From an uncultured Reyranella sp. (GTDB lineage Bacteria; Pseudomonadota; Alphaproteobacteria; Reyranellales; Reyranellaceae), in the NCBI RefSeq assembly GCF_945957355.1, contig NZ_CAMFKM010000002.1, positions 62,001 through 126,000 on the forward strand: a stretch of DNA of 64,000 nt, in the 5' to 3' direction. A model generated the notes under the pieces. The model saw only the letters and a list, made by a program, of their open reading frames with translations. It ran no database searches and had not been told where the DNA came from. A program made the position numbers and the translations under genes. Below, piece by piece: positions 8,680 to 17,315 of this stretch (position 1 is its first letter; each line of letters starts with the position of its first letter).

Positions 8680-9825
8680 TTGTCCGTCCGTCGCCGCCTC
8701 CTGGCCGTTGCCAGTCTTTTCCTTTGGGCTCTTCCCGCCGCCTCCTTCGCGCAGGGCGGGCCGCCCGCCATGCCGGTCGGCGTCTCCGAACCCATCGCCA
8801 AGCGCGTCACCCAGTGGGACGAATATTCCGGCCGCTTCGAAGCCGTCGCGACCGTCGAGGTCCGCGCCCGCGTCTCGGGTTTCATCGACAAGATCAACTT
8901 CCGCGACGGCCAGATCGTCAAGGAAGGGGACCCCCTGTTCACCATCGACAAGCGTCCCTACGAGATCGCGGTCGAATCGGCCGAGGCCGAGGTCGCGCGC
9001 AACAAGGCCCAGGTCGATCTGGCGGAGCTGCAGGTCGGACGCGGCGCATCCCTGATTGCCTCGCGCACCATCACGGAAGCCGAACAGGATTCGCGCAAGT
9101 CGACGCTCGCGGTCGCCCGCGCCCAGCTCAAGTCGGCCGAGGCGGCGCTGCGCAACGCCCAGCTCAACCTCGAATGGACGAACGTCACGGCGCCGATCGC
9201 CGGCCGCATCTCCGACCGCAAGGTCGATGCCGGCAACCTGATCTCGGGCGGCCAGACCGGCGCCACCCTGCTCGCCACGATCGTGACGCTCGACCCCATC
9301 CGCTTCGTCTTCGACATCTCGGAAGCCGATCATCTCCGCTACAGCCGGCTAATCCTGTCGGGGGCGCTGGCCTCCTCGCGTGACGGCGCCAATCCCGTCC
9401 GCATCCGCCTCTCCGACGAGACCGACTGGAAACGCACCGGCAAGGTCGACTTCGTCGACAACGCGATGACCGCACGGTCGGGCACGATCCGCGTACGCGC
9501 CCTGGTCGACAACAAGGACCAGCTGCTGACGCCCGGCATCTTCGGCCGCGTGCAGCTGTTCGGCGGCGAGTACGACGCGCTGCTGGTGCCCGACTCGGCC
9601 ATCATCTCCGACCAGGCGCGCAAGATCGTGTTCGTCGTGGGCCCCGGAGACGTCGTGCAGGCCAAGCCGGTGATGCTCGGCACGCTGGTCGACGGGCTGC
9701 GGGTGATCCGCTCCGGCCTCGCGCCCACCGACAAGGTGGTGCTCGACGGCCTCGCCAATCCAATGGTCCGGCCCGGCGCCAAGGTCGTGCCGCAGAAGGG
9801 CGAGATCGTCGCCAAGGCCAAGTAA
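8680..9825 (+). CDS. RND efflux periplasmic adaptor (membrane fusion) protein
   Basis: The 381-residue protein is the AcrA/MexA-type adaptor that bridges the inner-membrane RND pump and an outer-membrane channel. It has a signal peptide (to ASFAQ near residue 25), a lipoyl/biotinyl-like half motif (VEVRARVSGFIDKINFRDGQIVKEGDPLF, about residues 58-88), a coiled-coil hairpin (about 90-165), a second lipoyl half (TNVTAPIAGRISDRKVDAGNL) and a beta-barrel domain. There is no lipobox. Translation starts at TTG (8680), supported by GGGGAG about eight bases upstream and by the signal peptide. It lies 9 bases before the RND permease gene, and no outer-membrane factor follows, so a channel coded elsewhere must be used. 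Confidence 0.94.
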   Translation: MSVRRRLLAVASLFLWALPAASFAQGGPPAMPVGVSEPIAKRVTQWDEYSGRFEAVATVEVRARVSGFIDKINFRDGQIVKEGDPLFTIDKRPYEIAVESAEAEVARNKAQVDLAELQVGRGASLIASRTITEAEQDSRKSTLAVARAQLKSAEAALRNAQLNLEWTNVTAPIAGRISDRKVDAGNLISGGQTGATLLATIVTLDPIRFVFDISEADHLRYSRLILSGALASSRDGANPVRIRLSDETDWKRTGKVDFVDNAMTARSGTIRVRALVDNKDQLLTPGIFGRVQLFGGEYDALLVPDSAIISDQARKIVFVVGPGDVVQAKPVMLGTLVDGLRVIRSGLAPTDKVVLDGLANPMVRPGAKVVPQKGEIVAKAK

Positions 9826-9834
9826 GGGCCCCCC

Positions 9835-12800
9835 ATGCGTTTTTCCCATTTCTTCATCGACCGGCCGATCTTCGCGTCGGTGCTCTCGGTCATCATCGTG
9901 ATCGTGGGCTTCATCGCCCAGCGCGGCCTTCCCGTGGCGGAATATCCCGAGATCGCGCCGCCGACCGTCAACATCACCGCAACCTATCCCGGCGCCTCCG
10001 CCGAGGTGATCGCCGAGACGGTCGCGACGCCGATCGAGCTCGAGGTCAACGGCGTCGACGACATGCTCTACATCGAGTCGCAGTCGACCGGTGACGGCCG
10101 CCTGTCGATCAACGTCGTGTTCAAGCCCGGCGTGAACATCGACCAGGCGCAGGTGCTGGTGCAGAACCGCGTCGCGGTCGCCCAGCCGCGACTGCCCGAG
10201 GACGTGCAGCGTCTCGGCATCGTGGTGCGCAAGGCCTCGCCCGACCTGATGATGGTCGTGCACATGGTCTCGCCAGACGGCAGCCGCGACCAGCAGTACA
10301 TCTCCAACTACGCCACGCTCTACGTGAAGGACGTGCTGACCCGCGTCGACGGCGTCGGCAACGTGCTGGTGTTCGGCGGTCGCGACTACTCGATGCGCAT
10401 CTGGCTCGACCCGGCAAGGGTCGCGGCGCGCAACCTCACGGCCGGCGAGGTCGTGCTGGCGCTGCGGGCGGCGAACCTCCAGGTCGCGGCCGGTGCGGTC
10501 AACCAGGCCCCGGCGGTGTCGCCGGGCGGCTTCACCCTGTCGGTGCGCACGCTCGGGCGGTTGAGTTCGCCCGACCAGTTCGAGAACATCGTGATCCGTG
10601 CCGAGCCGGACGGGTCGGTGACGCGCCTGCGCGACATCGCCCGAGTCGAGCTGGGCGCGCAGGACTACACACTGAACGCCTACCTCAACAACAAGACGGC
10701 CACCGCGCTCGGCATCTTCCAGCGGCCGGGATCCAACGCGCTCGCCACCTCGGACGCGATCATCGCCGAGATGGAGCGACTGAAGAAGAGCTTCCCGTCC
10801 GGCCTCGACTACACGATCGTCTACAATCCCACGACCTTCATCCAGGCCTCGGTCGACGCCGTCATCACGACCCTGTTCGAGGCCGTGATCCTGGTCGTCG
10901 TCGTCGTGATCCTGTTCCTGCAGACCTGGCGCGCGGCGATCATCCCGATCCTCGCCATCCCGGTCTCGCTGATCGGCTCGTTCGCCGTGATGGCCGCGGT
11001 GGGCATCTCGTTCAACACCCTGTCGCTGTTCGGGCTGGTGCTGGCGATCGGCATCGTGGTCGACGACGCCATCGTCGTGGTCGAGAACGTCGAGCGCTAC
11101 CTGACACAGGGCATGTCGCCCAAGGAGGCCGCGCACAAGACGATGGACGAGGTCGGCGGCGCGCTGATCGCGATCTCGCTGGTGCTGATCGCGGTGTTCC
11201 TGCCGACCGCCTTCATCACCGGCCTGCAGGGCACCTTCTACAAGCAGTTCGCCATCACCATCGCCGCCTCGACCGCCATTTCGGCCTTCGTGTCGCTCAC
11301 GCTCTCGCCCGCGATGGCGGCGCTGCTGCTGAAGACGCATGCCCTGTCGCATGTCGAGAAGCCGAAGCCCGGCCTGCTGGAGCGGCTTGCCTGGCCGATC
11401 AACTGGTTCTTCGGCCACTTCAACCGCGGCTTCGAGGCGCTGTCGAACTTCTACGGCCGCATGACGGCGCGGTTGATCCGCATGGGCTTCGTCATGCGGG
11501 TGATCTATGCCGGCTTGCTGGCGCTCACCCAGAACCGGCTCGTCTCGACCCCGACCGGCCTGGTGCCGCAGCTCGACCGTTCCTACCTGATCGCGGCCAT
11601 GCAGCTGCCCGCCGGCTCGACGCTCGAGCGGTCGGACGCCTTGGTCCGCAAGGCCAGCGAGATCATCATGTCGCGGCCGGGCGTCGCCAACGCGGTCTCG
11701 TTCGTCGGCTTCGACGGCGCGACCTTCACCAACGCCCCCAACACGGGCGTGATCTTCGTGACCCTCAAGCCCTTCAAGGAGCGGCCGGGCATCACCAAGG
11801 ACATGATCCTGGCCGACCTGCGCGGACAGATGTTCGCGCTGCGCGAGGCCTTCGTGTTCGTCCTGGAGCCGCCCTCGGTGCCGGGCATCGGCACCGGCGG
11901 CGGCCTCAAGGGCTACGTGCAGGACCGCGCGTCGCGCGGGCTGACGGCCCTGGAGGGCGCCACCTGGGCCCTCGCCGGCGCAGCGGGACAGTCGCCGGGC
12001 CTCACCCAGGCCTTCACGCTCTACAATACGCGCACGCCGCAGATCTATGCGGACATCGACCGGACCAAGGCCGAGCAGCTCGGCGTGCCGATCGCCCGCG
12101 TGTTCGAGACGCTGTCGGCCTACATGGGCTCGGCCTACGTCAACGACTTCAACATCCTCGGCCGCACCTATCGCGTGACCGTGCAGGCGGACGATCCCTA
12201 TCGCCTCACCCTGCGCGACGTCGAGAACCTGAAGACGCGCAGCGTGAGCGGTGAGATGGTGCCGATCGGCGCCGTCGCGACCTTCGAGGACATCACCGGT
12301 CCCTACCGCGTGGCCCGCTACAATCTCTATCCGGCGGCCGAGGTGCAGGTGGCGCTGCAGCGCGGCTACTCCTCGGGGCAGGGTATCGCCACGATGGAAG
12401 CGCTGGCGGAGAAGGTGCTGCCCTCGGGCTTCGGCTTCGAATGGACCGAGATCGCGCTGCAGGAGAAGCTGGCGGGCAATACCGCGATCCTGGCCTTCGG
12501 CCTGGCCGTGCTGTTCGTGTTCCTGCTGCTGGCGGCGCTCTACGAGAGCTGGCTTCTGCCGCTGGCCGTCATCCTGATCGTGCCGATGTGTATCCTCGCG
12601 GCCATGATCGGCGTGAACATCCGCGGCCTCGACCGCAATGTGCTGGTCGAGATCGGCCTCGTCGTGCTGGTGGGCCTGGCGGCGAAAAACGCCATCCTGA
12701 TCGTGGAGTTCGCCAAGCAGGCGCACGAGGCGGGCATGAACCGCTTCGACGCGGCGGTCAGCGCCTCCAAGACCCGGCTGCGTCCCATCCTGATGACCTC

Positions 12801-13020
12801 GCTGGCCTTCATCCTGGGCGTGGTGCCGCTGGTCATCAGCACCGGCGCCGGCGCGGAGATGCGCCAGTCGCTCGGTACGGCGGTGTTCTCCGGCATGATC
12901 GGCGTCACGATCTTCGGCCTGATCTTCACGCCGGTCTTCTATGTGCTGAGCGTCGGCCTGGCCGAGCTGCGCTTCAAGTGGCGCAAGCAGGAGATCAAGC
13001 CGGAGTTCAAGCCGGAATAG
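9835..13020 (+). CDS. RND multidrug efflux permease (HAE-1, AcrB/MexB type)
   Basis: The 1061-residue inner-membrane proton-driven pump exports hydrophobic compounds from the membrane and periplasm. It starts with the characteristic FFIDRPIFASVLSVIIVIVG, has twelve predicted membrane helices in two halves and two large periplasmic loops. The proton-relay residues are present: Asp410-Asp411 in GIVVDDAIVVVENVER and Lys951 in GLAAKNAILIVEFAKQ (AcrB Asp407/Asp408 and Lys940). The length agrees with AcrB (about 1049). It is co-transcribed with the adaptor 9 bases upstream. Its 3' end overlaps the convergent MFS gene by 14 bases. No TolC-like gene or dedicated regulator adjoins it; the neighbouring TetR gene faces the MFS gene instead. 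Confidence 0.97.
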   Translation: MRFSHFFIDRPIFASVLSVIIVIVGFIAQRGLPVAEYPEIAPPTVNITATYPGASAEVIAETVATPIELEVNGVDDMLYIESQSTGDGRLSINVVFKPGVNIDQAQVLVQNRVAVAQPRLPEDVQRLGIVVRKASPDLMMVVHMVSPDGSRDQQYISNYATLYVKDVLTRVDGVGNVLVFGGRDYSMRIWLDPARVAARNLTAGEVVLALRAANLQVAAGAVNQAPAVSPGGFTLSVRTLGRLSSPDQFENIVIRAEPDGSVTRLRDIARVELGAQDYTLNAYLNNKTATALGIFQRPGSNALATSDAIIAEMERLKKSFPSGLDYTIVYNPTTFIQASVDAVITTLFEAVILVVVVVILFLQTWRAAIIPILAIPVSLIGSFAVMAAVGISFNTLSLFGLVLAIGIVVDDAIVVVENVERYLTQGMSPKEAAHKTMDEVGGALIAISLVLIAVFLPTAFITGLQGTFYKQFAITIAASTAISAFVSLTLSPAMAALLLKTHALSHVEKPKPGLLERLAWPINWFFGHFNRGFEALSNFYGRMTARLIRMGFVMRVIYAGLLALTQNRLVSTPTGLVPQLDRSYLIAAMQLPAGSTLERSDALVRKASEIIMSRPGVANAVSFVGFDGATFTNAPNTGVIFVTLKPFKERPGITKDMILADLRGQMFALREAFVFVLEPPSVPGIGTGGGLKGYVQDRASRGLTALEGATWALAGAAGQSPGLTQAFTLYNTRTPQIYADIDRTKAEQLGVPIARVFETLSAYMGSAYVNDFNILGRTYRVTVQADDPYRLTLRDVENLKTRSVSGEMVPIGAVATFEDITGPYRVARYNLYPAAEVQVALQRGYSSGQGIATMEALAEKVLPSGFGFEWTEIALQEKLAGNTAILAFGLAVLFVFLLLAALYESWLLPLAVILIVPMCILAAMIGVNIRGLDRNVLVEIGLVVLVGLAAKNAILIVEFAKQAHEAGMNRFDAAVSASKTRLRPILMTSLAFILGVVPLVISTGAGAEMRQSLGTAVFSGMIGVTIFGLIFTPVFYVLSVGLAELRFKWRKQEIKPEFKPE

Positions 13021-14242
13021 GCCTCGGCGAAGCAGGTGGCGGGCGCAGCAGCGCGAACGCCACCTGCACGAGGCCGGCGGTGAGGCCCATCGCGACACCG
13101 AGACGCCAGGCGAGGTCGTAGGAGCCCAGCGCGTCGAACAGGAGGCCACCGCCCAGGGCGCCGACGAAGCTGCCGACCTGGTGGCTCATGAAGGCGACGC
13201 CCTGGATCATCGCCTGCCAGCGCAGGCCGAACATCTCGACCACCGAGCCAGCGACCAGCGGCCCGACACCCAGCCACAGGAAGCCCATGGCCGAGGCGAA
13301 GACCAGCGTACTGGCCGGCGTTGGCGGCATCGCGAAATAGCAGGCGAGCACGATCGAGCGGGCGATGTAAATGCCGCCCAGCAGGCCGAGCTTGGACCAG
13401 TGGCCCCCGGCCCAGCCGAAAAAGAGACTGCCGAACACGTTGAACAGGGCGATCGCGCCCAGCGCGCCGGCGCTGAGCGACGGGTCCATGCCGCAGATCG
13501 CGAGATAGGACGGCAGGTGCGTGGTGATGAACAGCAACTGCATGCCGCAGACGAAGTAGGCCGCGGTCATCACGAGGAACGACGGGTTGCGCAGCGCGGC
13601 CCCGAGCGCCAGGCGCGGCGAGGCGGCGCTGATGTCGCCCGAGGCTGGCGTGGGCGGCGCCAGCCGGTCGACCCTGCCGGCGATCCACGCCGCCGGCAGC
13701 ATGAAGACGGTCAGCGCCAGGAAGCCCAGCAGGCCGGTGCGCCAGCCGAAGTCGGTCGTAAGCGTCTGGCCGAGCGGTGCGGACACGAGTGCGCCCAGCG
13801 AGCCGGTCGCCGTGATCGCCCCCAGCACGAAGCTGCGCGACCTGGCGGGCACGGCGCGCGCGCCGACGGCGAGCGAGATCGCCGAGGCGGTGCAAGCGAG
13901 CGCCATCCCGATCAGCACGCCACCGCCCAGCATCACGCCGCTCATACCGTCCGCCCGCGAAAACAGGCCGAGCCCGGCAACGTAGAGGGCCGCACCGCCG
14001 ACCATGATCGGCCGGAATCCCAGGCGAACCGCCAGCGCGCCAGCGATCGGCTGCAGGAAACCCCAGGCAAGGTTCTGGACCGACATGGCCAGCGCAAAGT
14101 CGGAAACGGTCAGCGCGATGTCGCGTGTCAGCGGCTGCATCACGAGGCCGAAGCTCTGGCGCACGCCCATGCCGAGGCTCAGCATGACCGAGGCCCCGAT
14201 CAGGATCGGCATGACCGGCCGCAATTCCTTTAGGATGGCCAT
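13007..14242 (-). CDS. MFS transporter (oxalate/formate antiporter or monocarboxylate-like)
   Basis: This 411-residue protein shows twelve hydrophobic helices in the major-facilitator arrangement, with RQSFGLVMQPLTRDIALTVSDFALAMSVQNL near the N-terminus, a hallmark of the family containing oxalate/formate antiporters and MCT-like transporters. Many such genes are annotated simply as MFS transporters, and the substrate here is unknown. It is divergent from a TetR regulator, and a clear inverted repeat lies between the two genes (14261-14276), so TetR repression with induction by the exported or imported compound is likely. The 3' end overlaps the RND permease gene by 14 bases in the convergent orientation. 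Confidence 0.93.
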   Translation of the reverse strand: MAILKELRPVMPILIGASVMLSLGMGVRQSFGLVMQPLTRDIALTVSDFALAMSVQNLAWGFLQPIAGALAVRLGFRPIMVGGAALYVAGLGLFSRADGMSGVMLGGGVLIGMALACTASAISLAVGARAVPARSRSFVLGAITATGSLGALVSAPLGQTLTTDFGWRTGLLGFLALTVFMLPAAWIAGRVDRLAPPTPASGDISAASPRLALGAALRNPSFLVMTAAYFVCGMQLLFITTHLPSYLAICGMDPSLSAGALGAIALFNVFGSLFFGWAGGHWSKLGLLGGIYIARSIVLACYFAMPPTPASTLVFASAMGFLWLGVGPLVAGSVVEMFGLRWQAMIQGVAFMSHQVGSFVGALGGGLLFDALGSYDLAWRLGVAMGLTAGLVQVAFALLRPPPASPRPIPA

Positions 14243-14260
14243 GACGCGCCTCCACCTTGT

Positions 14261-14276
14261 TACACAGACCTGTGTA
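14261..14276. promoter_or_regulatory. Probable TetR operator between divergent MFS and TetR genes
   Basis: TACACAGACCTGTGTA is an inverted repeat with 7-base arms around a 2-base centre. It sits in the 69-base gap between the divergent MFS (start 14242) and TetR (start 14312) genes, 18 bases from the MFS start, where a bound repressor would cover both promoters. The assignment rests on symmetry and position. Confidence 0.75.
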
Positions 14277-14311
14277 CCTTAAGGTTGGCGCCGGAAGGGG
14301 GTCAAGGCACC

Positions 14312-14899
14312 ATGGCGAGAGCGGACGTCAGGGCAGCAATGCAGGAGCGCATCCTCGAGACGGCGGACCGGCTATTCTACGGCCAGGGAATCCGCGCCGT
14401 CGGGGTCGACACGATCGCGGCCGAGATCGGCATCAGCAAGCGCACGCTCTACAACTACTTCCCGTCCAAGGACGACTTGATCGTGGCCTACCTGTCGCGC
14501 CGGCTGAAACCGGCGCCGCCGTCGGACCGGCCGCCGCTGGAACAGATCCTGGGCGCCTTCGACCGGCTGGAACGCACCATCGCGACCGGCGTTTTCCGCG
14601 GCTGTCCCTTCGTGAACGCGGTGGCCGAACTGAAGGAGCCGGCGCACGCCGCCAACAAGATCGCGCTGGCCTTCAAGGAACAGCGGCGGGCGTGGTTTCA
14701 GGCGCTGTTGCGGCAGCTCGGTGTTAAGGAGGCCGAATCGTTGTCGATGCAGCTCCAGATCCTGACCGATGGCGCCATCGCCGGCGCCATCGTGCGCGGC
14801 GATCCCAAGGTCGCGGCGGCGGCACGAGAGGCGGCGACGGTGTTGTTGAAGGCGGCGGGCATCAAGCTGCCGCGGAAAGTCAGGTCGGATCAGGCCTGA
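14312..14899 (+). CDS. TetR/AcrR-family transcriptional regulator
   Basis: The 195-residue protein has a TetR N-terminal helix-turn-helix (residues about 9-55: RILETADRLFYGQGIRAVGVDTIAAEIGISKRTLYNYFPSKDDLI) and a variable ligand-binding C-terminal domain with a Cys in RGCPFVNAVAEL, seen in a TetR subgroup. The ATG at 14312 is preferred over a TTG at 14285 because GGAAGGGGG lies upstream of it and the family begins there. It is divergent from the MFS transporter with an operator-like palindrome in the gap, so it probably represses that transporter and itself. Its end overlaps the convergent DinB gene by 20 bases. Confidence 0.93.
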   Translation: MARADVRAAMQERILETADRLFYGQGIRAVGVDTIAAEIGISKRTLYNYFPSKDDLIVAYLSRRLKPAPPSDRPPLEQILGAFDRLERTIATGVFRGCPFVNAVAELKEPAHAANKIALAFKEQRRAWFQALLRQLGVKEAESLSMQLQILTDGAIAGAIVRGDPKVAAAAREAATVLLKAAGIKLPRKVRSDQA

Positions 14900-15377
14900 G
14901 CACACGGTGCAGATCGAGGACCGGCGGCTTGTGCCCGAGTTGCGAGAGCAGCGTGTGGACCTGCGCCCTGTGGTGCGTCTGGTGATTGAAGAAATGCGGC
15001 AGGATCACCGACCAAGGATCCTCAGTGTCGAAGCCGGAATTGTTGACGTAGCGCACGCTGCCACGTTCGAAGCCTTCGGGCAGAGTCGCGAAGAACTGCT
15101 CCATGTGGCGGTCGAGGCGCTCGCGCTCCGCGCGCAACGCCTCGAATTTCTCGTACTGGACGGCGCCGAGGCCGGTCGACACATGCGAGCCGCCTTCGAA
15201 GCGCGCCATCCAGATCCGGTCGCCCAGAAGCAGATGGTTCAACGTGCCATGCACGCTGCCGAAGAAGGCCCCGAGATCGCGGCGGTACTCGGCGCCGGAG
15301 AGCCCGGCGCAGGCCGCATAGAGCTTCTCGTTGGCCAGTCGGTTGTAGCGGGCGTACTGGCCCCAGATCCCATCCAT
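14880..15377 (-). CDS. DinB-family protein
   Basis: This 165-residue protein is a DinB/YfiT-like four-helix bundle of the DUF664/DinB superfamily, usually metal-binding proteins with a His triad. Two candidate regions are visible: LNHLLLGDRIWMARF (His near residue 46) and FFNHQTHHRAQVHTLLSQLG (several His near residue 130). Family members include damage-inducible proteins and thiol transferases, but the function of this one is unknown. The start MDGIWGQYARYNRLANEKL is where the family begins. Seven bases upstream ends a 43-residue ORF with a strong ribosome binding site, so the two may be co-transcribed from the gap that they share with the divergent LysR gene. Confidence 0.88.
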   Translation of the reverse strand: MDGIWGQYARYNRLANEKLYAACAGLSGAEYRRDLGAFFGSVHGTLNHLLLGDRIWMARFEGGSHVSTGLGAVQYEKFEALRAERERLDRHMEQFFATLPEGFERGSVRYVNNSGFDTEDPWSVILPHFFNHQTHHRAQVHTLLSQLGHKPPVLDLHRVLRPDPT

Positions 15378-15384
15378 GACCCGG

Positions 15385-15516
15385 TTAGCGGGCCGCGGCG
15401 GAGACCCAGCGGGTGAAGTTACGAATGAGGCCGGCCACGGCGGCACCGCGCAGGCGATGGGCGCGGGCTTCGAGGGCGCGACGTTCGGTGATGGTGGGAT
15501 AGGGGACCGTGAACAT
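15385..15516 (-). CDS. Small basic protein (43 residues), function unknown
   Basis: A short ORF begins MFTVPYPTITERRALEARAH and ends with NFTRWVSAAAR. It has a canonical GGAGGT ribosome binding site about eight bases before the ATG and stops seven bases before the DinB start. The middle (ALEARAHRLRGAAVAGLIR) is an amphipathic basic helix, like the small helical proteins common in alphaproteobacteria, though no family is claimed. The good ribosome binding site and placement between a promoter region and DinB make it a credible gene. Confidence 0.65.
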   Translation of the reverse strand: MFTVPYPTITERRALEARAHRLRGAAVAGLIRNFTRWVSAAAR

Positions 15517-15619
15517 GGGAAAGACCTCCAAGGGTTGAAAGCAACATAATTCCGTTCTTCCCGGCGGTTAATACGGAGTGTATGACGAACACTCCTGAAT
15601 TTAATTCATCAATCACGCA

Positions 15620-16525
15620 ATGATCGATCACGCGAGCGAGATGGCGGCCTTCGTCAGGGTCGTTGATTCCAAAGGCTTTTCCGCCGCCGCACCCAGCCTC
15701 GGCCTGACCCCGTCGGCGGTCAGCAAGCTGGTGACCCGGCTCGAGACCCGGTTGGGCGTGCGGCTGCTCCAGCGCACGACCCGGGCGATCAGCCTCACCG
15801 AGGAAGGCGAGGCCTTCTACGCGACGGCGCGGCGCATCGTGGGCGAGATCGAGACGCTCGAGAACCAGATCAGCGGCCAGAGCGGCACGCCGCACGGGCT
15901 CCTGAAGGTCACGACGTCGCTCGCCTTCTCGACCCACCAGCTCGCGCCGGTGATTGCCGAGTTCCTGGAACGCTATCCGCTGTTGCAACTCGAGCTGATG
16001 CCGACCGACCGGGTCGTCGACATGATCGAGGAAGGCGTCGATGTCGCCATCCGCATCGGCCGGTTGGCCGATTCGAGCTTCATGGCCCGCCGGATCGGCG
16101 AGGATGTGCGGCTGGTCTGTGCCTCGCCCTCCTACCTCAGGAACCGGCGGCCCCTGCAGCGGCCGGAGGATCTGACGCGCCACAACTGCATCATCTCGCG
16201 CGACCGCACCTATCTGAACCGCTGGCCGTTCCGCATCGACGGCGAGATCCGCGAGATCGAGGTCGGCGGGCGGGTCGCCGTCACGGAAGGCGAGGCCCAG
16301 ATGAGACTGGCGCTGCAGGGGCTCGGCATCGTGCGCCTGACCCGGCTCACCGTCGCCACCGCCATCAAGAATGGCGAGTTGGTCTCGCTGCTGGAGGCGT
16401 TCCGCGCCGAGCAGCCGATCCCGATCCACGCGGTCTACCCGCACCGCCGCCATCTCGCGCCCAAGGTGACGGCCTTCATCGACTTCATCGTCGAGAAATT
16501 CTCGCCCCCTCCCTGGGAAATTTAG
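15620..16525 (+). CDS. LysR-family transcriptional regulator
   Basis: The 301-residue protein has the LysR winged helix-turn-helix (residues about 5-65: MAAFVRVVDSKGFSAAAPSLGLTPSAVSKLVTRLETRLGVRLLQRTTR) and a periplasmic-binding-like effector domain (about 90-295). It belongs to the subgroup that regulates oxidoreductases and efflux, with the motif VVDMIEEGVDVAIRIGRLADSSFMARRI. It is divergent from the small-protein/DinB pair across 103 bases rich in short A/T tracts, and 35 bases upstream of a 122-residue hypothetical gene on its own strand. Either neighbour could be its target; the classic divergent layout favours the DinB side. Confidence 0.93.
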   Translation: MIDHASEMAAFVRVVDSKGFSAAAPSLGLTPSAVSKLVTRLETRLGVRLLQRTTRAISLTEEGEAFYATARRIVGEIETLENQISGQSGTPHGLLKVTTSLAFSTHQLAPVIAEFLERYPLLQLELMPTDRVVDMIEEGVDVAIRIGRLADSSFMARRIGEDVRLVCASPSYLRNRRPLQRPEDLTRHNCIISRDRTYLNRWPFRIDGEIREIEVGGRVAVTEGEAQMRLALQGLGIVRLTRLTVATAIKNGELVSLLEAFRAEQPIPIHAVYPHRRHLAPKVTAFIDFIVEKFSPPPWEI

Positions 16526-16560
16526 GTGCTAGGGTCCGTCCAACAATCCGGGGAGGCAAG

Positions 16561-16929
16561 ATGGACACCGAGACCGACCTTTTCGTGCAGGCTTTCTGGG
16601 TGAAATGCCGCGATATCATCCGGCCCGAACTCGACGAGGCCGTCAATGCTCTGCGTCATGCAGGCCACGACGCAAACATCTCGACCCTGGAATTCTCGCC
16701 CGACGAGAAGACCGCCCCCGAAAGTGGGCCGACCCTGACCCTGACCATCCACACGAGCGGTACGGGCGACACGCGTGTCCTGCGCTATCGCGGCGACGTG
16801 GCGACCCGGGAGATCGAGGTCATGGCCTCCGGCTGCAAGACTTCGCGCTACGATCTGTCGGCTGTCACCCAGGCCGGCGTGAAGCACGACATCGCGCTGT
16901 GTTTCGGATCGATGCTCAAGACCAAGTAG
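16561..16929 (+). CDS. Hypothetical protein, 122 residues
   Basis: The product is soluble, with no signal peptide or membrane helix. It starts MDTETDLFVQAFWVKCRDII and has an alternating strand pattern in its second half (LTLTIHTSGTGDTRVLRYRG, then REIEVMASG), suggesting a helix followed by a small beta-sheet. A GGGGAGG ribosome binding site supports the ATG. It is 17 bases upstream of the SnoaL-like gene and probably co-transcribed with it and with the enoyl-CoA hydratase. No family was recognised. Confidence 0.75.
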   Translation: MDTETDLFVQAFWVKCRDIIRPELDEAVNALRHAGHDANISTLEFSPDEKTAPESGPTLTLTIHTSGTGDTRVLRYRGDVATREIEVMASGCKTSRYDLSAVTQAGVKHDIALCFGSMLKTK

Positions 16930-16946
16930 GACCCAAGGAGGATACC

Positions 16947-17315
16947 GTGGCCGACGCCATCGACGACCTGTTCCGCCGCTTCGGCAAGGCCTTCAACAAG
17001 GGCGATGTCGACGCGATTGCCGACTGCGTGACCGAAGACTTCGAATGGCGCCTCAATACCGGCGGTTCGCCGACCGGGCGCGTGCTCAAGGGCAAGGAGG
17101 CGCTGCGCGCGCACTTCGCCGACAAGAGCACCGCGCATCGCGAGGTGCGCTTTTCCGAGGCCAGCATCCACCGTGCCGGCGACAAGCTGTTCGGCACCTT
17201 CCGGGCCACCGGCATCGACCATGCCGGCAAGCCGTTCGATCGCTACGGCATCGACCTCTATGAGGTGAAGGACGGCAGGATCGCGCTCAAGGACAGCTAC
17301 ATGAAGGCCGAGTGA
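16947..17315 (+). CDS. SnoaL-like / NTF2-fold protein
   Basis: The 122-residue product has the cone-shaped NTF2/SnoaL fold signature: an N-terminal helix (DDLFRRFGKAFNKGDVDAIADCVTEDFEWRL) followed by strands and the closing segment YGIDLYEVKDGRIALKDSYMK. Such proteins are isomerases, cyclases, hydrolases or ligand-binding proteins; the reaction cannot be inferred. Translation starts at GTG (16947) behind AAGGAGG. Its stop overlaps the GTG of the enoyl-CoA hydratase gene (GTGA), so the two are probably coupled. Together with the hydratase it suggests a short acyl-CoA or polyketide-like catabolic step. Confidence 0.85.
   Translation: MADAIDDLFRRFGKAFNKGDVDAIADCVTEDFEWRLNTGGSPTGRVLKGKEALRAHFADKSTAHREVRFSEASIHRAGDKLFGTFRATGIDHAGKPFDRYGIDLYEVKDGRIALKDSYMKAE

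Noticed and set aside
9349..13149. An uninterrupted open frame of about 1266 codons on the minus strand, antisense to the RND genes
   Set aside because: Its translation is a His/Arg/Gly/Asp-rich low-complexity string with no domain, and the plus strand codes for a clear adaptor and permease. This is a high-GC codon-position artefact.
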